This document shows positions 1-7,500 of a DNA stretch of 30,711 bases, in pieces. The stretch's first letter is position 1. Every line of letters begins with the position of its first letter. The DNA comes from Pelomonas sp041914785 (GTDB taxonomy: Bacteria > Pseudomonadota > Gammaproteobacteria > Burkholderiales > Burkholderiaceae_C). The stretch spans positions 1 through 30,711 of the forward strand of contig JAYSCT010000053.1 of the NCBI GenBank assembly GCA_041914785.1. Reading direction: 5' to 3'. The notes beneath the pieces are model-generated. The model saw nothing but the letters and a program-made list of their open reading frames with translations. It was not told where the DNA came from and did not search any database. The position numbers and the translations under genes were made by a program.

Positions 1-287
1 TAGGGCGTCGGTCCGACGCAGCGTCGAAATCAATGGCTTGTTCAGCGTAGCCCTAAACAAGTTCACTCAGCGATCGTCAGGGGCGTAGCCACGCGAGGGG
101 TTTGTTTGCAGGCCATTTGTTTGCCGATGGTGCGATCCGAACGCTCACCATTGAGCGCTATTAGAGCGAACGGGACAGCCCGCAGCAGTTCCTTCTGAGT
201 TGGAGCAGGCAACTGAGGAGCCGCTAAGCAGTCGTTGGTGAGCGACAGCAATCAGCCTGCAGCCGGCACTGCAATCGCGCACCTTCA
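1..287. other. Gene-poor left edge
   Basis: No convincing gene is visible here. The stretch is visibly less GC-rich than the rest of the window. The only open frame of any length is about 62 codons on the minus strand, with no recognisable domain and no clear ribosome binding site. A perfect short inverted repeat, CGACGC-A-GCGTCG, lies at 14-26. The region follows the stop of the GntR gene and probably holds that gene's 3' end plus decayed or non-coding sequence. A gene entering from the left cannot be excluded. Confidence 0.4.
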
Positions 288-965
288 TCAAAGAATGAGG
301 TACTCCGGATACCTCTGCTGAATCTCCTCCACCGACGCCAGCGTCCCCGACAGGTGCTCCCGCACCGCCTGCTGCGCCGCGTCGACATCGCCGGCCTCGA
401 CGGCCGCCAGGATGGCCTGATGGCCGTCCATGATGGAGGCGGTCTTGCCGGTGAACGGCGAGTGCAGCAGCCGCAGCCGGTCGACGTGGCCGGACATCTT
501 CACGACCACCGCCCACAGCCGCGGCAGGCCGGCGGCCGCGTACATCTGGCGGTGGAATTCCTTGTCCGCCGAAATGAAGCTGGTGAAGTCCTTGCGCTCG
601 GCGAACTCCGCCTGCAGGGACAGCTGCGCGCGCAGGCCGGCGATGACGGCCTCGTCCGGGGCCTGCGCGAGCTGGCGCGCGATCTCGATCTCCACCGAGC
701 GGCGCAGGTAGTGCGCCTCGCGGGCGGCCGGCACGTCGATGCGGCTGACCTGCGTCGTGTACTGCGCGCGGATGACGACCAGGCCTTCCTCGCTGAGCCG
801 CATCAGCGCGTCGCGCACGGGCGTCTGGCTGACGCCGAACTGCTGGGCGAGTTCGGCGCGGTCCAGCGCCAGGCCCGGCGCGAGCTCCAGCGAAACGATG
901 GCGGCCCGCAGGGACTCGACGACCTGCGGGGCGGCGTGGCGGGTGGGGTCCAGCGTGAAATTCAT
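288..965 (-). CDS. GntR family transcriptional regulator, FadR/FCD subfamily
   Basis: The 225-residue protein has an N-terminal winged helix-turn-helix (about residues 15-75), with the typical helix segment RAELAQQFGVSQTPVRDAL. A C-terminal all-helical FCD ligand domain (about 85-215) follows, containing the usual metal/ligand-pocket histidines (HRQM, then a late REHL). FCD regulators usually sense a carboxylic or sugar acid and repress nearby catabolic genes. The gene is on the same strand as the dehydratase upstream of it, but a strong terminator and a separate operator lie between them, so it is probably its own transcription unit. The ATG at 965 gives the family's normal N-terminus. A palindrome 32 bp before the start is repeated in the dehydratase/receptor intergenic region, suggesting autoregulation and control of that locus. 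The family call is firm; the effector is unknown. Confidence 0.93.
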   Translation of the reverse strand: MNFTLDPTRHAAPQVVESLRAAIVSLELAPGLALDRAELAQQFGVSQTPVRDALMRLSEEGLVVIRAQYTTQVSRIDVPAAREAHYLRRSVEIEIARQLAQAPDEAVIAGLRAQLSLQAEFAERKDFTSFISADKEFHRQMYAAAGLPRLWAVVVKMSGHVDRLRLLHSPFTGKTASIMDGHQAILAAVEAGDVDAAQQAVREHLSGTLASVEEIQQRYPEYLIL

Positions 966-996
966 CTTGGATGGGTTCGAGTGCTCCGGGTGACAC

Positions 997-1010
997 GCTA
1001 ATGCATCAGC
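997..1010. promoter_or_regulatory. Candidate operator of the GntR regulator (autoregulatory)
   Basis: GCTAATGCATCAGC is an imperfect 14-bp palindrome 32 bp upstream of the GntR start codon. Its core CTAAT-N2-ATCAG matches the core CTAAT-N2-ATTAG of the palindrome at 2413-2426. FCD-type GntR proteins typically bind short palindromes of this kind. Assignment to this regulator is inferred from location and recurrence. Confidence 0.55.
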
Positions 1011-1066
1011 TCTTGGCGGCCCAGGTGGGATTCACGCGGTCGGCCCGCCGGCCGGCGGTGCCCCGC

Positions 1067-1101
1067 AAAAAAACGGCGGCTCCGCACGGGGCGGGCCGCC
1101 G
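1067..1101 (-). terminator. Intrinsic terminator of the dehydratase transcript
   Basis: Read on the minus strand, a CGGCGGC/GCCGCCG stem with a 14-base loop is followed directly by seven T residues (A run at 1067-1073). It lies just after the dehydratase stop at 1144. A second GGACGCCC/GGGCGTCC hairpin lies between the stop and this one. Confidence 0.75.
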
Positions 1102-1143
1102 CAAGAGACGGGACGCCCACCAGCCCGGGCGTCCGACCAGAGA

Positions 1144-2322
1144 TCAGTTCGGTGCGCGGCCTCCCCGCAGATGCCGCAGCAGCGCGCCGATGCCGTAGGT
1201 CCACGGCGGGATGGCGTCGCTGCGCTGCACGGTGTTGACGAGGGCGCCCAGCGCGGGGCTGGCGATGGTGACGACGTCGCCCAGCCGGTGCGTGAAGCCG
1301 GCGCCGGGTGCGCCGCGGTCCTGGATGGGCGAGAACATCGTGCCCAGGAACAGCAGGAAGCCGTCGGGGTACTGGTGGTGCGGGCCGCAGGCGTGGCGCA
1401 CGAGTTCCAGCGGGTCGCGGCTGATCTGCTGCATGTGGCTCTCGCCTTCCAGCAGGAAGCCGTCCTCCGCGCCCTCGATGCGCAGGCTCACGGTGGCGGC
1501 GCGCACGGTGCCGAGCGTGAAGCGGTCGTCGAACAGCCGGATGAACGGGCCGATGGCGCAGGAGCCGTTGTTGTCCTTGGCCTTGCCCAGCAGCAGCGCG
1601 CTGCGGCCCTCGATGTCGCGCAGGTTGACGTCGTTGCCCAGCGTCGCGCCGACGACCTCGGCGCGGCCGTTGACGGCCAGCACGACCTCGGGCTCGGGGT
1701 TGTTCCACTGCGAGTCGGGGTGCAGGCCCACGGCGTCGCCGAAGCCCACGGCGGACATGGGCTGGGCCTTCGTGAAGACCTTGGCGTCCGGCCCCAGCCC
1801 CACCTCCAGGTAGGGCCACCACGCGCCGCGCGCGACGAATTCGGCCTTGAGGCGCTGAGCGGCGGCCGAGCCGGGGCGGATGCTGGACAGGTCGTTACCC
1901 AGCGTGGCGACCAGCGACTGGCGCAGGTCGTGGGCGCGCGCGGCGCTGCCGCCGGCCTGGGCCTCGATGACGCGTTCCAGCAGGCTGACCGCGAACGTCA
2001 CGCCGCAGGCCTTGATGGCCTGCAGGTCGCACGGCGCCAGCGGGCGGGGCAGGGTGGGGTCGGGCGCGGCGGCGAGCGCGTTGGCCAGCACGGCGTGCAC
2101 GGGCGCCAGCGCTGGGCCCGGCGCCTGGCGGACGAGCGCCAAGCGGTCGGGGCGGTCCAGCAGTTCCGACAGCGTGGCCGCATGGGCGGAGAGGTCCACC
2201 AGCGCGCCGTCGCGCACGGCCACCAGCGCCGGGCCGCCGACGTCGGTGCGCCACACGCGGCCGACCAGCGTCGCATGGGCCGCGTCGGCCGGGAGAAAGG
2301 CGTCGTTGTCCAGCATCGTCAT
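1144..2322 (-). CDS. Fumarylacetoacetate hydrolase-fold protein, likely sugar-acid dehydratase (XylX/KdaD-like)
   Basis: The 392-residue protein belongs to the fumarylacetoacetate hydrolase superfamily. Its C-terminal two thirds carry typical blocks: WWPYLEVGLGPDAKVFTK, SQWNNPEPEVVLAVN with the metal-ligand glutamates, and ATLGNDVNLRDIEGR. A length near 390 and these blocks resemble the branch that includes 2-keto-3-deoxy-pentonate dehydratases of oxidative xylose/arabinose pathways (Caulobacter XylX), rather than the shorter HpaG or UGL hydrolases. The ATG at 2322 is preferred; an extension to 2373 would run through the promoter. The gene is divergent from the TonB-dependent receptor. A LacI-type operator lies between its predicted -35 and -10 boxes, and a GntR-type palindrome lies further upstream. 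The superfamily is firm; substrate is inferred from family resemblance and operators. Confidence 0.85.
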   Translation of the reverse strand: MTMLDNDAFLPADAAHATLVGRVWRTDVGGPALVAVRDGALVDLSAHAATLSELLDRPDRLALVRQAPGPALAPVHAVLANALAAAPDPTLPRPLAPCDLQAIKACGVTFAVSLLERVIEAQAGGSAARAHDLRQSLVATLGNDLSSIRPGSAAAQRLKAEFVARGAWWPYLEVGLGPDAKVFTKAQPMSAVGFGDAVGLHPDSQWNNPEPEVVLAVNGRAEVVGATLGNDVNLRDIEGRSALLLGKAKDNNGSCAIGPFIRLFDDRFTLGTVRAATVSLRIEGAEDGFLLEGESHMQQISRDPLELVRHACGPHHQYPDGFLLFLGTMFSPIQDRGAPGAGFTHRLGDVVTIASPALGALVNTVQRSDAIPPWTYGIGALLRHLRGGRAPN

Positions 2323-2344
2323 CGGGCAGCCGCGGTGGCGTGCG

Positions 2345-2373
2345 ATTGTGAGCGCTACCGCTTGCATTGCCAA
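2345..2373 (-). promoter_or_regulatory. Sigma-70-type promoter of the dehydratase gene overlapped by a LacI-type operator
   Basis: On the minus strand TTGGCA (2368-2373) and CACAAT (2345-2350) are separated by exactly 17 bp. The 14-mer CGGTAGCGCTCACA (2347-2360) occupies the spacer and part of the -10. It matches the xyl-box TGGTAGCGCTAACA at 12 of 14 positions. An operator in this position would block RNA polymerase when a LacI-family repressor is bound. No LacI gene is in the window. Confidence 0.6.
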
Positions 2374-2412
2374 GTGCCGACTTCCATTCGTGGGGGGGAG
2401 TGCAGGTGCGCC

Positions 2413-2426
2413 ACTAATACATTAGT
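2413..2426. promoter_or_regulatory. Candidate GntR-family operator between dehydratase and receptor genes
   Basis: ACTAATACATTAGT is a 14-bp palindrome, perfect except for the central two bases. Its core matches the palindrome upstream of the GntR gene (997-1010). It lies just upstream of the predicted -35 box of the receptor promoter and upstream of the dehydratase promoter, so a bound regulator could affect both divergent genes. Confidence 0.65.
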
Positions 2427-2437
2427 ACACACCCTCG

Positions 2438-2486
2438 TTGACCGCGCTGGATGGTGCTCGTAAATTGGGAAATGTGATCGCTAACA
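2438..2486 (+). promoter_or_regulatory. Sigma-70-type promoter of the TonB-dependent receptor with LacI-type operator at the start site
   Basis: TTGACC (2438-2443), a 17-bp spacer and TAAATT (2461-2466) make a good sigma-70-type promoter with an expected start near 2473. TGTGATCGCTAACA occupies 2473-2486, exactly at the expected start. Its complement TGTTAGCGATCACA matches the xyl-box at 11 of 14 positions, and flanking AAT...ATT extends the dyad. A leader of about 75 bases leads to AAGGAGA at 2539-2545 and the ATG at 2551. Confidence 0.6.
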
Positions 2487-2550
2487 TTTTGATGGCGACG
2501 AAGTTGGACGACCCCCATGGCAGGGTCGCAGAACCACCAAGGAGACATGC

Positions 2551-5500
2551 ATGAGCAAGACAACGCCGCGCGCCCATCGTTGCGCGCGACCGGGCCCGCT
2601 GGCCCTGGGCACCACGCTGCTGGCCGGCCTGATCGCGCAGGCCTATGCGCAGACCCCGCAGCCGGCCGACCAGCAGAAGCTGGACACCGTGGTCGTCACC
2701 GGCATCCGCGCGTCGCTGGAGAGCGCGGCCAACGCGAAGAAGAACTCGGTGGGCTTCATCGACGCCATCACTGCCGAGGACATGGGCAAGTTCCCGGACA
2801 GCAACGTCGCCGAGTCCATCTCGCGCATCCCGGGCGTCACGCTGACGCGCGAGATCACCGGTGAAGGCCTGCAGATCCAGATCCGCGGCCTGGGCACCAA
2901 CTTCACCCGCGTGCTGCTGAACGGCGCGCCGGTGGCGTCGGCCTCCACCGGCCGCGTGGACTCGGGCAGCGCCAACCGCGAAGTCGACATGGACTTCCTG
3001 CCGGGCGAGCTGTTCAGCCGCGTCACCGTCGTCAAGAGCCCCACGGCGTCGATGCTCGAGGGCGGCGCCGCCGGCATCGTCGACATGCGCAGCGCCCGCC
3101 CGTTCGACAAGAAGGGGTTCCGCAGCGCGTTCACGCTGACCGGCACGAAGAACCAGCAGGCCGAGAAGTGGGGCAACCGCGGTTCGGCGCTGGTCAGCAA
3201 CACTTGGGACAACACCTTCGGCGTGCTGGCCGGCGTGGCCTGGTCCACCAACAAGGTCAAGACCACCGGCTTCGAGTCCATCGGCTGGACCAACGCCAAC
3301 CTGCTGGCCTCGCAGAGCAGCAGCGCCACGCGCAACAACACCGGCGGCGGTAATTGGACCATTCCCGGCACCGTGCCGGCCAACGCGGGCAACGGCCTGA
3401 CGGCGGGCGACACCATCAACGAGGCCTTCCTGCTGGCCAAGAACCCGGGCCTGACGATCACGCAGATCGACAACGCCATCATCCCGCGCCTGGGCCGCGC
3501 GATGGTGGCCGAGGGCAGCCGCGACCGCCAGAACGCCATCCTGTCGCTGGAGGCGCGCCCCAACAGCTCGGCGCAGTTCTTCCTGGACCTGATCTACGGC
3601 CACAAGAAGAACGAGTTCGAGCGCTCCGACATCAACTGGGTGGGCCGCAACGGCTCGGCCATTCCCATCAACATGAAGGTGGACGGTGACTGCGCCAACG
3701 GCTGCGTCGTCACCAAGGGCACGTTCGCGAACTCGCAGTACTTCCTGGAGTACCGCCCGTACACCGAAGACACCAAGTTCAACAGCATCAACCCCGGCAT
3801 GAAGCTGCGCTTCAGCGACAGCGTCAGCCTGGACGTGCAGGCCAACGCGACGCGCAGCGACTTCCATCGCCAGTCGCCCACCGTGCTGCTGCAGACGGTG
3901 CTGGGCTCGGGCATCACGACCGAGTACGACAACAGCAGCGGCGTGCCGCAGTTGAAGGCCACCAACACGCTGACCGGCGCCACCGACATCCTGAACACGC
4001 CCGCCGCGTTCGGCTGGAATGGCGGCCGCGTCAACGTGCAGGAGGAGAAGCGCAAGGTGCGCACGTCCGGCCTGCGCGCGGCGTTCGACATCGATGCCGA
4101 CATCGTCGACATCAAGGTCGGCGGCGCGTACGACAACGTGTCGCGCCGCATCGACTCGCTGAACAACGACAACTACTGGTCCAACATCGTCTGCGGCCGC
4201 AACCTCAACGTGTTCCTGCCAGGTCCCAACACGACCAACAAGAACGGCTGCAACGGTACCGGCGCTGCCGGCTCGGCCGCTGCCGACTACCCCGGCTACG
4301 GCACCGGCTACACGGCCGGCGCGACGACGCCGCTGCAGTACCTCGGCTCGGCCATCCCCAACGCGGCCGTGCCGGGCTACCTGTCGGCCAACTCGCGCGG
4401 CTTCGTCGCGCTGGACTGGGCCCGCTTCGCCAAGGACGCCAACTACGCCGCTGCGCATGACACCGCGGTGCCCGGCATCGGCGGCACCAACACCGGCGTG
4501 AACCCCGGCTACTTCCAGGAGAAGGTCACGTCGCTGTTCGCCGAGGTGAACGGCGAGACGCAGCTGCTGGGCAACAACCTGCGCTACAACGCCGGCGCCC
4601 GCTACGCGACGACGACGCAGACCTTCGCATCGCTGAGCGCGCCCGCCGACCCGCGCAACGCCGCGCTGAACCTGGCCGACGGCGGCCGCTACCCCGCGCC
4701 CGTCGTCGAGAGCCTGACGACGACGACCTACGGCAACTTCCTGCCCTCCGGCAGCCTGGCCTACAACCTGCGGCCGGACCTGCTGGCCCGTGCGTCGCTG
4801 TCCAAGACCATCACGCGCGCCGACCCCACGTCGCTGCGCGCGCTGACGGCCAGCTTCACCGATCCGTCGGCGCAGAATGGCACGCTGACCAACCCCGACC
4901 TCAAGCCCTACCAGTCCAAGAACACCGACCTGGGCCTGGAGTGGTACACGGGCCGCGAGGGTTACGTGGCGCTGGCCTGGTTCAAGAAGAGCATCACGGG
5001 CTTCACGGCCACCAAGACCTTCAACGTGCCGTTCAGCACCTTGAACCAGTACGGCATCAACTGGACCAGCGGCCTGACGCGCGACCAGCGCACCAACCTC
5101 TACAAGAGCGCGGGCCTGGCCGTGCCGGCCGACCTGGATGCGCTGCCGTCGCCTGACGATCTGGCCAAGATCAACAGCAACCCCATCGTGCTGTCGCAGG
5201 TGCAGAACACGGCGGATGCGCTGAACATCAAGGGCATCGAGCTGACGGTGCAGCAGCCGCTGGAGATCCTGACGTCCTACCTGAAGGGCTTCGGCGTCAG
5301 CGCCAACTACACCAAGGTCAAGCAGTCGGGCGCCAACGTGGCCATCGGCGTGCCGCCCTACACCTACAACCTGGCGGCGTACTACGAAGGCCGGTTCGGC
5401 GGCTTCCGCGTGACGAAGAACTTCACCAAGGGCACGCAGTCCAGCGGCACGGGCCAGAACGGCATCACCGCCGCAGCCTTCTACGGCATGGACTATGCGC

Positions 5501-5700
5501 AGGTGGACTTCACGTCGCGCGTGAACGTCGGCGAGATCCTGGGCGGCCTCGTCGGCTGGAAGAAGGACCTGCAGGCCACGTTCGACATCTTCAACGTGAC
5601 CCGCAGCAGCCAGCGCACGAACTTCCAGTTCGCCAACGCGCCGTACGCGATCTACGAGCCGGGCCGGACGTACCAGGTCGGGTTGCGGGCGAGTTTCTGA
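2551..5700 (+). CDS. TonB-dependent outer-membrane receptor (Xanthomonas/Caulobacter type)
   Basis: The 1049-residue protein starts with a Sec signal peptide ending AQAYA (cleavage after about residue 33). A TonB-box-like segment LDTVVVTG and a plug domain (about 45-165) follow, with the conserved SNVAESISRIPGV and IRGLG segments. The remainder is a long beta-barrel ending in an aromatic-terminated strand (YQVGLRASF). Size and plug sequence fit the TonB-Xanth-Caul group, whose members import oligosaccharides or other bulky nutrients by TonB energy transduction. AAGGAGA precedes the ATG. The divergent sugar-acid dehydratase and the xyl-box-like operators suggest a sugar or oligosaccharide substrate, but nothing in the protein itself identifies it. 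No inner-membrane transporter is adjacent. Confidence 0.93.
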   Translation: MSKTTPRAHRCARPGPLALGTTLLAGLIAQAYAQTPQPADQQKLDTVVVTGIRASLESAANAKKNSVGFIDAITAEDMGKFPDSNVAESISRIPGVTLTREITGEGLQIQIRGLGTNFTRVLLNGAPVASASTGRVDSGSANREVDMDFLPGELFSRVTVVKSPTASMLEGGAAGIVDMRSARPFDKKGFRSAFTLTGTKNQQAEKWGNRGSALVSNTWDNTFGVLAGVAWSTNKVKTTGFESIGWTNANLLASQSSSATRNNTGGGNWTIPGTVPANAGNGLTAGDTINEAFLLAKNPGLTITQIDNAIIPRLGRAMVAEGSRDRQNAILSLEARPNSSAQFFLDLIYGHKKNEFERSDINWVGRNGSAIPINMKVDGDCANGCVVTKGTFANSQYFLEYRPYTEDTKFNSINPGMKLRFSDSVSLDVQANATRSDFHRQSPTVLLQTVLGSGITTEYDNSSGVPQLKATNTLTGATDILNTPAAFGWNGGRVNVQEEKRKVRTSGLRAAFDIDADIVDIKVGGAYDNVSRRIDSLNNDNYWSNIVCGRNLNVFLPGPNTTNKNGCNGTGAAGSAAADYPGYGTGYTAGATTPLQYLGSAIPNAAVPGYLSANSRGFVALDWARFAKDANYAAAHDTAVPGIGGTNTGVNPGYFQEKVTSLFAEVNGETQLLGNNLRYNAGARYATTTQTFASLSAPADPRNAALNLADGGRYPAPVVESLTTTTYGNFLPSGSLAYNLRPDLLARASLSKTITRADPTSLRALTASFTDPSAQNGTLTNPDLKPYQSKNTDLGLEWYTGREGYVALAWFKKSITGFTATKTFNVPFSTLNQYGINWTSGLTRDQRTNLYKSAGLAVPADLDALPSPDDLAKINSNPIVLSQVQNTADALNIKGIELTVQQPLEILTSYLKGFGVSANYTKVKQSGANVAIGVPPYTYNLAAYYEGRFGGFRVTKNFTKGTQSSGTGQNGITAAAFYGMDYAQVDFTSRVNVGEILGGLVGWKKDLQATFDIFNVTRSSQRTNFQFANAPYAIYEPGRTYQVGLRASF

Positions 5701-5751
5701 GGCCCCTCGCTCAGTCCGCCGCCGCTGAACGCGGGGTGGCCTGGCGGGACC

Positions 5752-5873
5752 GCACTGCGACCAGTGGCCGCAGTGCTTCGGCAGGCACAGGGCGCCCACT
5801 GGGCGCCCTGTGTCCCGCCTCAGCCCCCGAGGGGACGGCGATGCAAGCGGCATTGAGCCGCTTGCACATCGCC
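5752..5873. repeat. Cluster of strong hairpins between convergent genes
   Basis: Three inverted repeats follow one another in the gap between the receptor and the esterase genes. GCACTGCG pairs perfectly with CGCAGTGC (5752-5759/5769-5776). A perfect 12-bp stem CACAGGGCGCCC with a 3-base loop spans 5786-5812. GCGATG-CAAGCGGC pairs with GCCGCTTG-CA-CATCGC (5838-5872) with a two-base bulge. A classical terminator hairpin follows at 5924. None of the three has a T run, so they may be an extragenic palindromic repeat or a structured RNA rather than extra terminators. Confidence 0.6.
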
Positions 5874-5923
5874 CTTGCGGGCCGGCTTGGGGCGGCCCGG
5901 CGCTCGGCCCGAACAGCCAATAC

Positions 5924-5953
5924 AAAAGGGCTCCCTCGCGGGAGCCCTTCTTT
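5924..5953. terminator. Bidirectional intrinsic terminator between receptor and esterase genes
   Basis: AAGGGCTCCC-TCGC-GGGAGCCCTT (5926-5949) is a perfect 10-bp stem with a 4-base loop. It has a T-rich tail on the plus side (CTTTCG) and a run of A on the other, so it can end both convergent transcripts. Confidence 0.85.
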
Positions 5954-5966
5954 CGTCAGCGCGGCT

Positions 5967-7253
5967 TCAGCGGGCGGGGCAGCGGCGGTCCAGCCACTCG
6001 ACCGGGAACGCATCCGCCATCGCCTGATACCCGGCCATGGACGGGTGCAGGCCGTCGTTGTCCAGCTCGCGCTTCAGGTGCGACGGGCGGGCCGGGTCGC
6101 GGGCCAGTGCGTCGAAGTCCACCACGCCGTCGAAGCGGCCCGGCTCGCGCATCCACGCGTTCAGCGCCTGGCGGTCGGCCTCGTTCTCCGGCCGGGGCTG
6201 GTAGTAGCCGCTGCCGCCGTAGGGCATCACGGTGCCGACGAACAGGCACACGCCTCGCCCGCGGGCCTGCGCGGCCAGCGCCGTGAGGCCTTGCTGCAGC
6301 TCGGCCAGCAGCGCCGCGCGGGACTCGGGCGTCGTCGTGCGCTCGCGGTGGCTGGTGCCCAGGTCGTTCACGCCCTCCAGCAGCATCACGTGCGTCACGC
6401 CGCTGCGTGCCAGCGCATCGCGGTCGAAGCGGCCCAGCAGCCGCGGCCCCAGCCCTTCCTGCAGGAGGCGGTTGCCGCCGATGCCCGTGTTCACGACGGC
6501 GACAGCCTTGCCCTGCGCGGCCAGGCGGCGCGTCAGCGCATCCGTCCAGCGCCGATAGCTGCCGGGGGCCACGCCGTAGCCGTCGGTGATGGAGTCGCCA
6601 ATGGCCACCAGCACCGGCTGCGGCGCGGCGCCGGCCACGTCCACCGCGGCCAGGTGCCACCAGCCGTCCCGCGCCGTTGCGTCCGGCCAGTCGGCGGCGA
6701 GCGCGCGGTTGCCGGGCAGCGTCCAGCTGCTGATGCGCGCGCCCGGGTGGGCCGTCGCCTGCGCGGGCGCCGACACGATGTGCAGCTGCACCGCCACATC
6801 CGCCACGCGCGGCAGCGTCAGCGCGACCGGGTCGCTCCAGGCCTCGGCGCCGGGGGCCAGCGTGAGGCCGGGCTGGCCGTCAAAACGCAGGGACTGCAGC
6901 GTCGCGGCCTGCAGCAGCGGCCGGCCGCCCTCGCTGCCGGGCTGCAGCAGCGCCACGCCCGCGGCGCCCAGCACCAGCGGCTCGCGCCCGAACAGGTTGC
7001 TGACGCGCACCCGCAGCGCGCTGCCGGCCACCGTCGTGCGCACCACCTGCCGCAGGCTGACGTCGCGCAGCGGCGCCGCACCCGCGGCAGGGGCCTGCGT
7101 CAGCTGCGCGCTGCCCCAGGCCGCCAGCCAGTCGGCCGACGCCGGCGTGCGCGACGCCAGGCCGGCGCACCCGGCGAGTGCCAGCGCGGCGGCGAGGCCG
7201 GCCATCAGCGTGGAGGTGCGGCGCAGCGCCGGCTTTCCGCAAGGGATCTTCAT
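5967..7253 (-). CDS. SGNH/GDSL-type esterase, predicted lipoprotein
   Basis: The 428-residue protein has a lipoprotein signal with lipobox LAGC (Cys29). A beta-rich N-terminal region (about 45-200) is followed by an SGNH hydrolase domain. Visible SGNH blocks are AIGDSITDGYG with the nucleophile Ser221, GIGGNR, GVNDLG and DGLHPS with Asp400 and His403. The fold hydrolyses esters; relatives in plant-matter degraders deacetylate polysaccharides, though specificity cannot be read here. Predicted location is periplasm or outer membrane, lipid-anchored. It converges on the receptor gene and has its own promoter, whose -10 is overlapped by a xyl-box-like 14-mer. That places it in the same predicted regulon as the receptor and dehydratase. 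Confidence 0.9.
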   Translation of the reverse strand: MKIPCGKPALRRTSTLMAGLAAALALAGCAGLASRTPASADWLAAWGSAQLTQAPAAGAAPLRDVSLRQVVRTTVAGSALRVRVSNLFGREPLVLGAAGVALLQPGSEGGRPLLQAATLQSLRFDGQPGLTLAPGAEAWSDPVALTLPRVADVAVQLHIVSAPAQATAHPGARISSWTLPGNRALAADWPDATARDGWWHLAAVDVAGAAPQPVLVAIGDSITDGYGVAPGSYRRWTDALTRRLAAQGKAVAVVNTGIGGNRLLQEGLGPRLLGRFDRDALARSGVTHVMLLEGVNDLGTSHRERTTTPESRAALLAELQQGLTALAAQARGRGVCLFVGTVMPYGGSGYYQPRPENEADRQALNAWMREPGRFDGVVDFDALARDPARPSHLKRELDNDGLHPSMAGYQAMADAFPVEWLDRRCPAR

Positions 7254-7277
7254 GGCGTATCCAGGGGATGATGGGAA

Positions 7278-7305
7278 ATGATATCGCTACCAAATCCCAT
7301 GTCAC
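7278..7305 (-). promoter_or_regulatory. Promoter of the SGNH esterase overlapped by a LacI-type operator
   Basis: On the minus strand GTGACA (7300-7305), a 16-bp spacer and TATCAT (7278-7283) form a plausible sigma-70-type promoter. TGGTAGCGATATCA (7279-7292) overlaps the -10 and matches the xyl-box TGGTAGCGCTAACA at 12 of 14 positions. It is the third such site in the left part of the window. Confidence 0.6.
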
Positions 7306-7371
7306 CCGGGAAGACACTTGCCTTTGATTGCGAATACTGTGTAAATTAACAGTACTCAAGAAAGGCCCACC

Positions 7372-7452
7372 ATGCTCAGCCACTACCGCCAGACCTACAC
7401 GCCCAGCCGCCCGCTGCCCCGCTGGTTGCAACGCATCATCTACTGGCTGTGA
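7372..7452 (+). CDS. Candidate 26-residue small protein, unknown
   Basis: A short frame begins MLSHYRQTYTPSRPLP and ends in the aromatic/hydrophobic segment WLQRIIYWL. A good ribosome binding site (AGAAAGG, 7359-7365) lies 6 bases before the ATG. TTGCCT and TAAATT with an 18-bp spacer upstream (7319-7348) could be its promoter. A strong GC hairpin follows the stop directly. The sequence could form a short amphipathic helix at a membrane, but I recognise no family. Divergence from the esterase gene supplies space for a separate unit. It may be real, or a chance frame in an RNA leader. Confidence 0.4.
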   Translation: MLSHYRQTYTPSRPLPRWLQRIIYWL

Positions 7453-7488
7453 GGCCGGCCCGGCGCCCGGTCCGGGCGCCAGCCGGCC
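7453..7488. terminator. Strong GC hairpin after the small ORF
   Basis: GGCCGGC (7453-7459) pairs with GCCGGCC (7482-7488), enclosing a nested GGCGCCC/GGGCGCC stem. It lies immediately after the small-protein stop and just beyond the stop of the opposite-strand gene at 7501, so it could end both transcripts. There is no T run on either side, which lowers confidence in simple intrinsic termination. Confidence 0.45.
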
Positions 7489-7500
7489 CAGTATCAGGCA

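Noticed and set aside
2422..5925. 1167-codon open frame on the minus strand across the TonB receptor gene
   Set aside because: It is antisense to a clear receptor gene, its protein is Arg/Ala/Gly/Val-rich without domains, and such frames are expected at this GC content.
7308..7321. GG-N10-GC with TTGC before the 26-residue ORF as a sigma-54 promoter
   Set aside because: The CAYG part of the -24 element is missing; a sigma-70-type pair fits the spot better.
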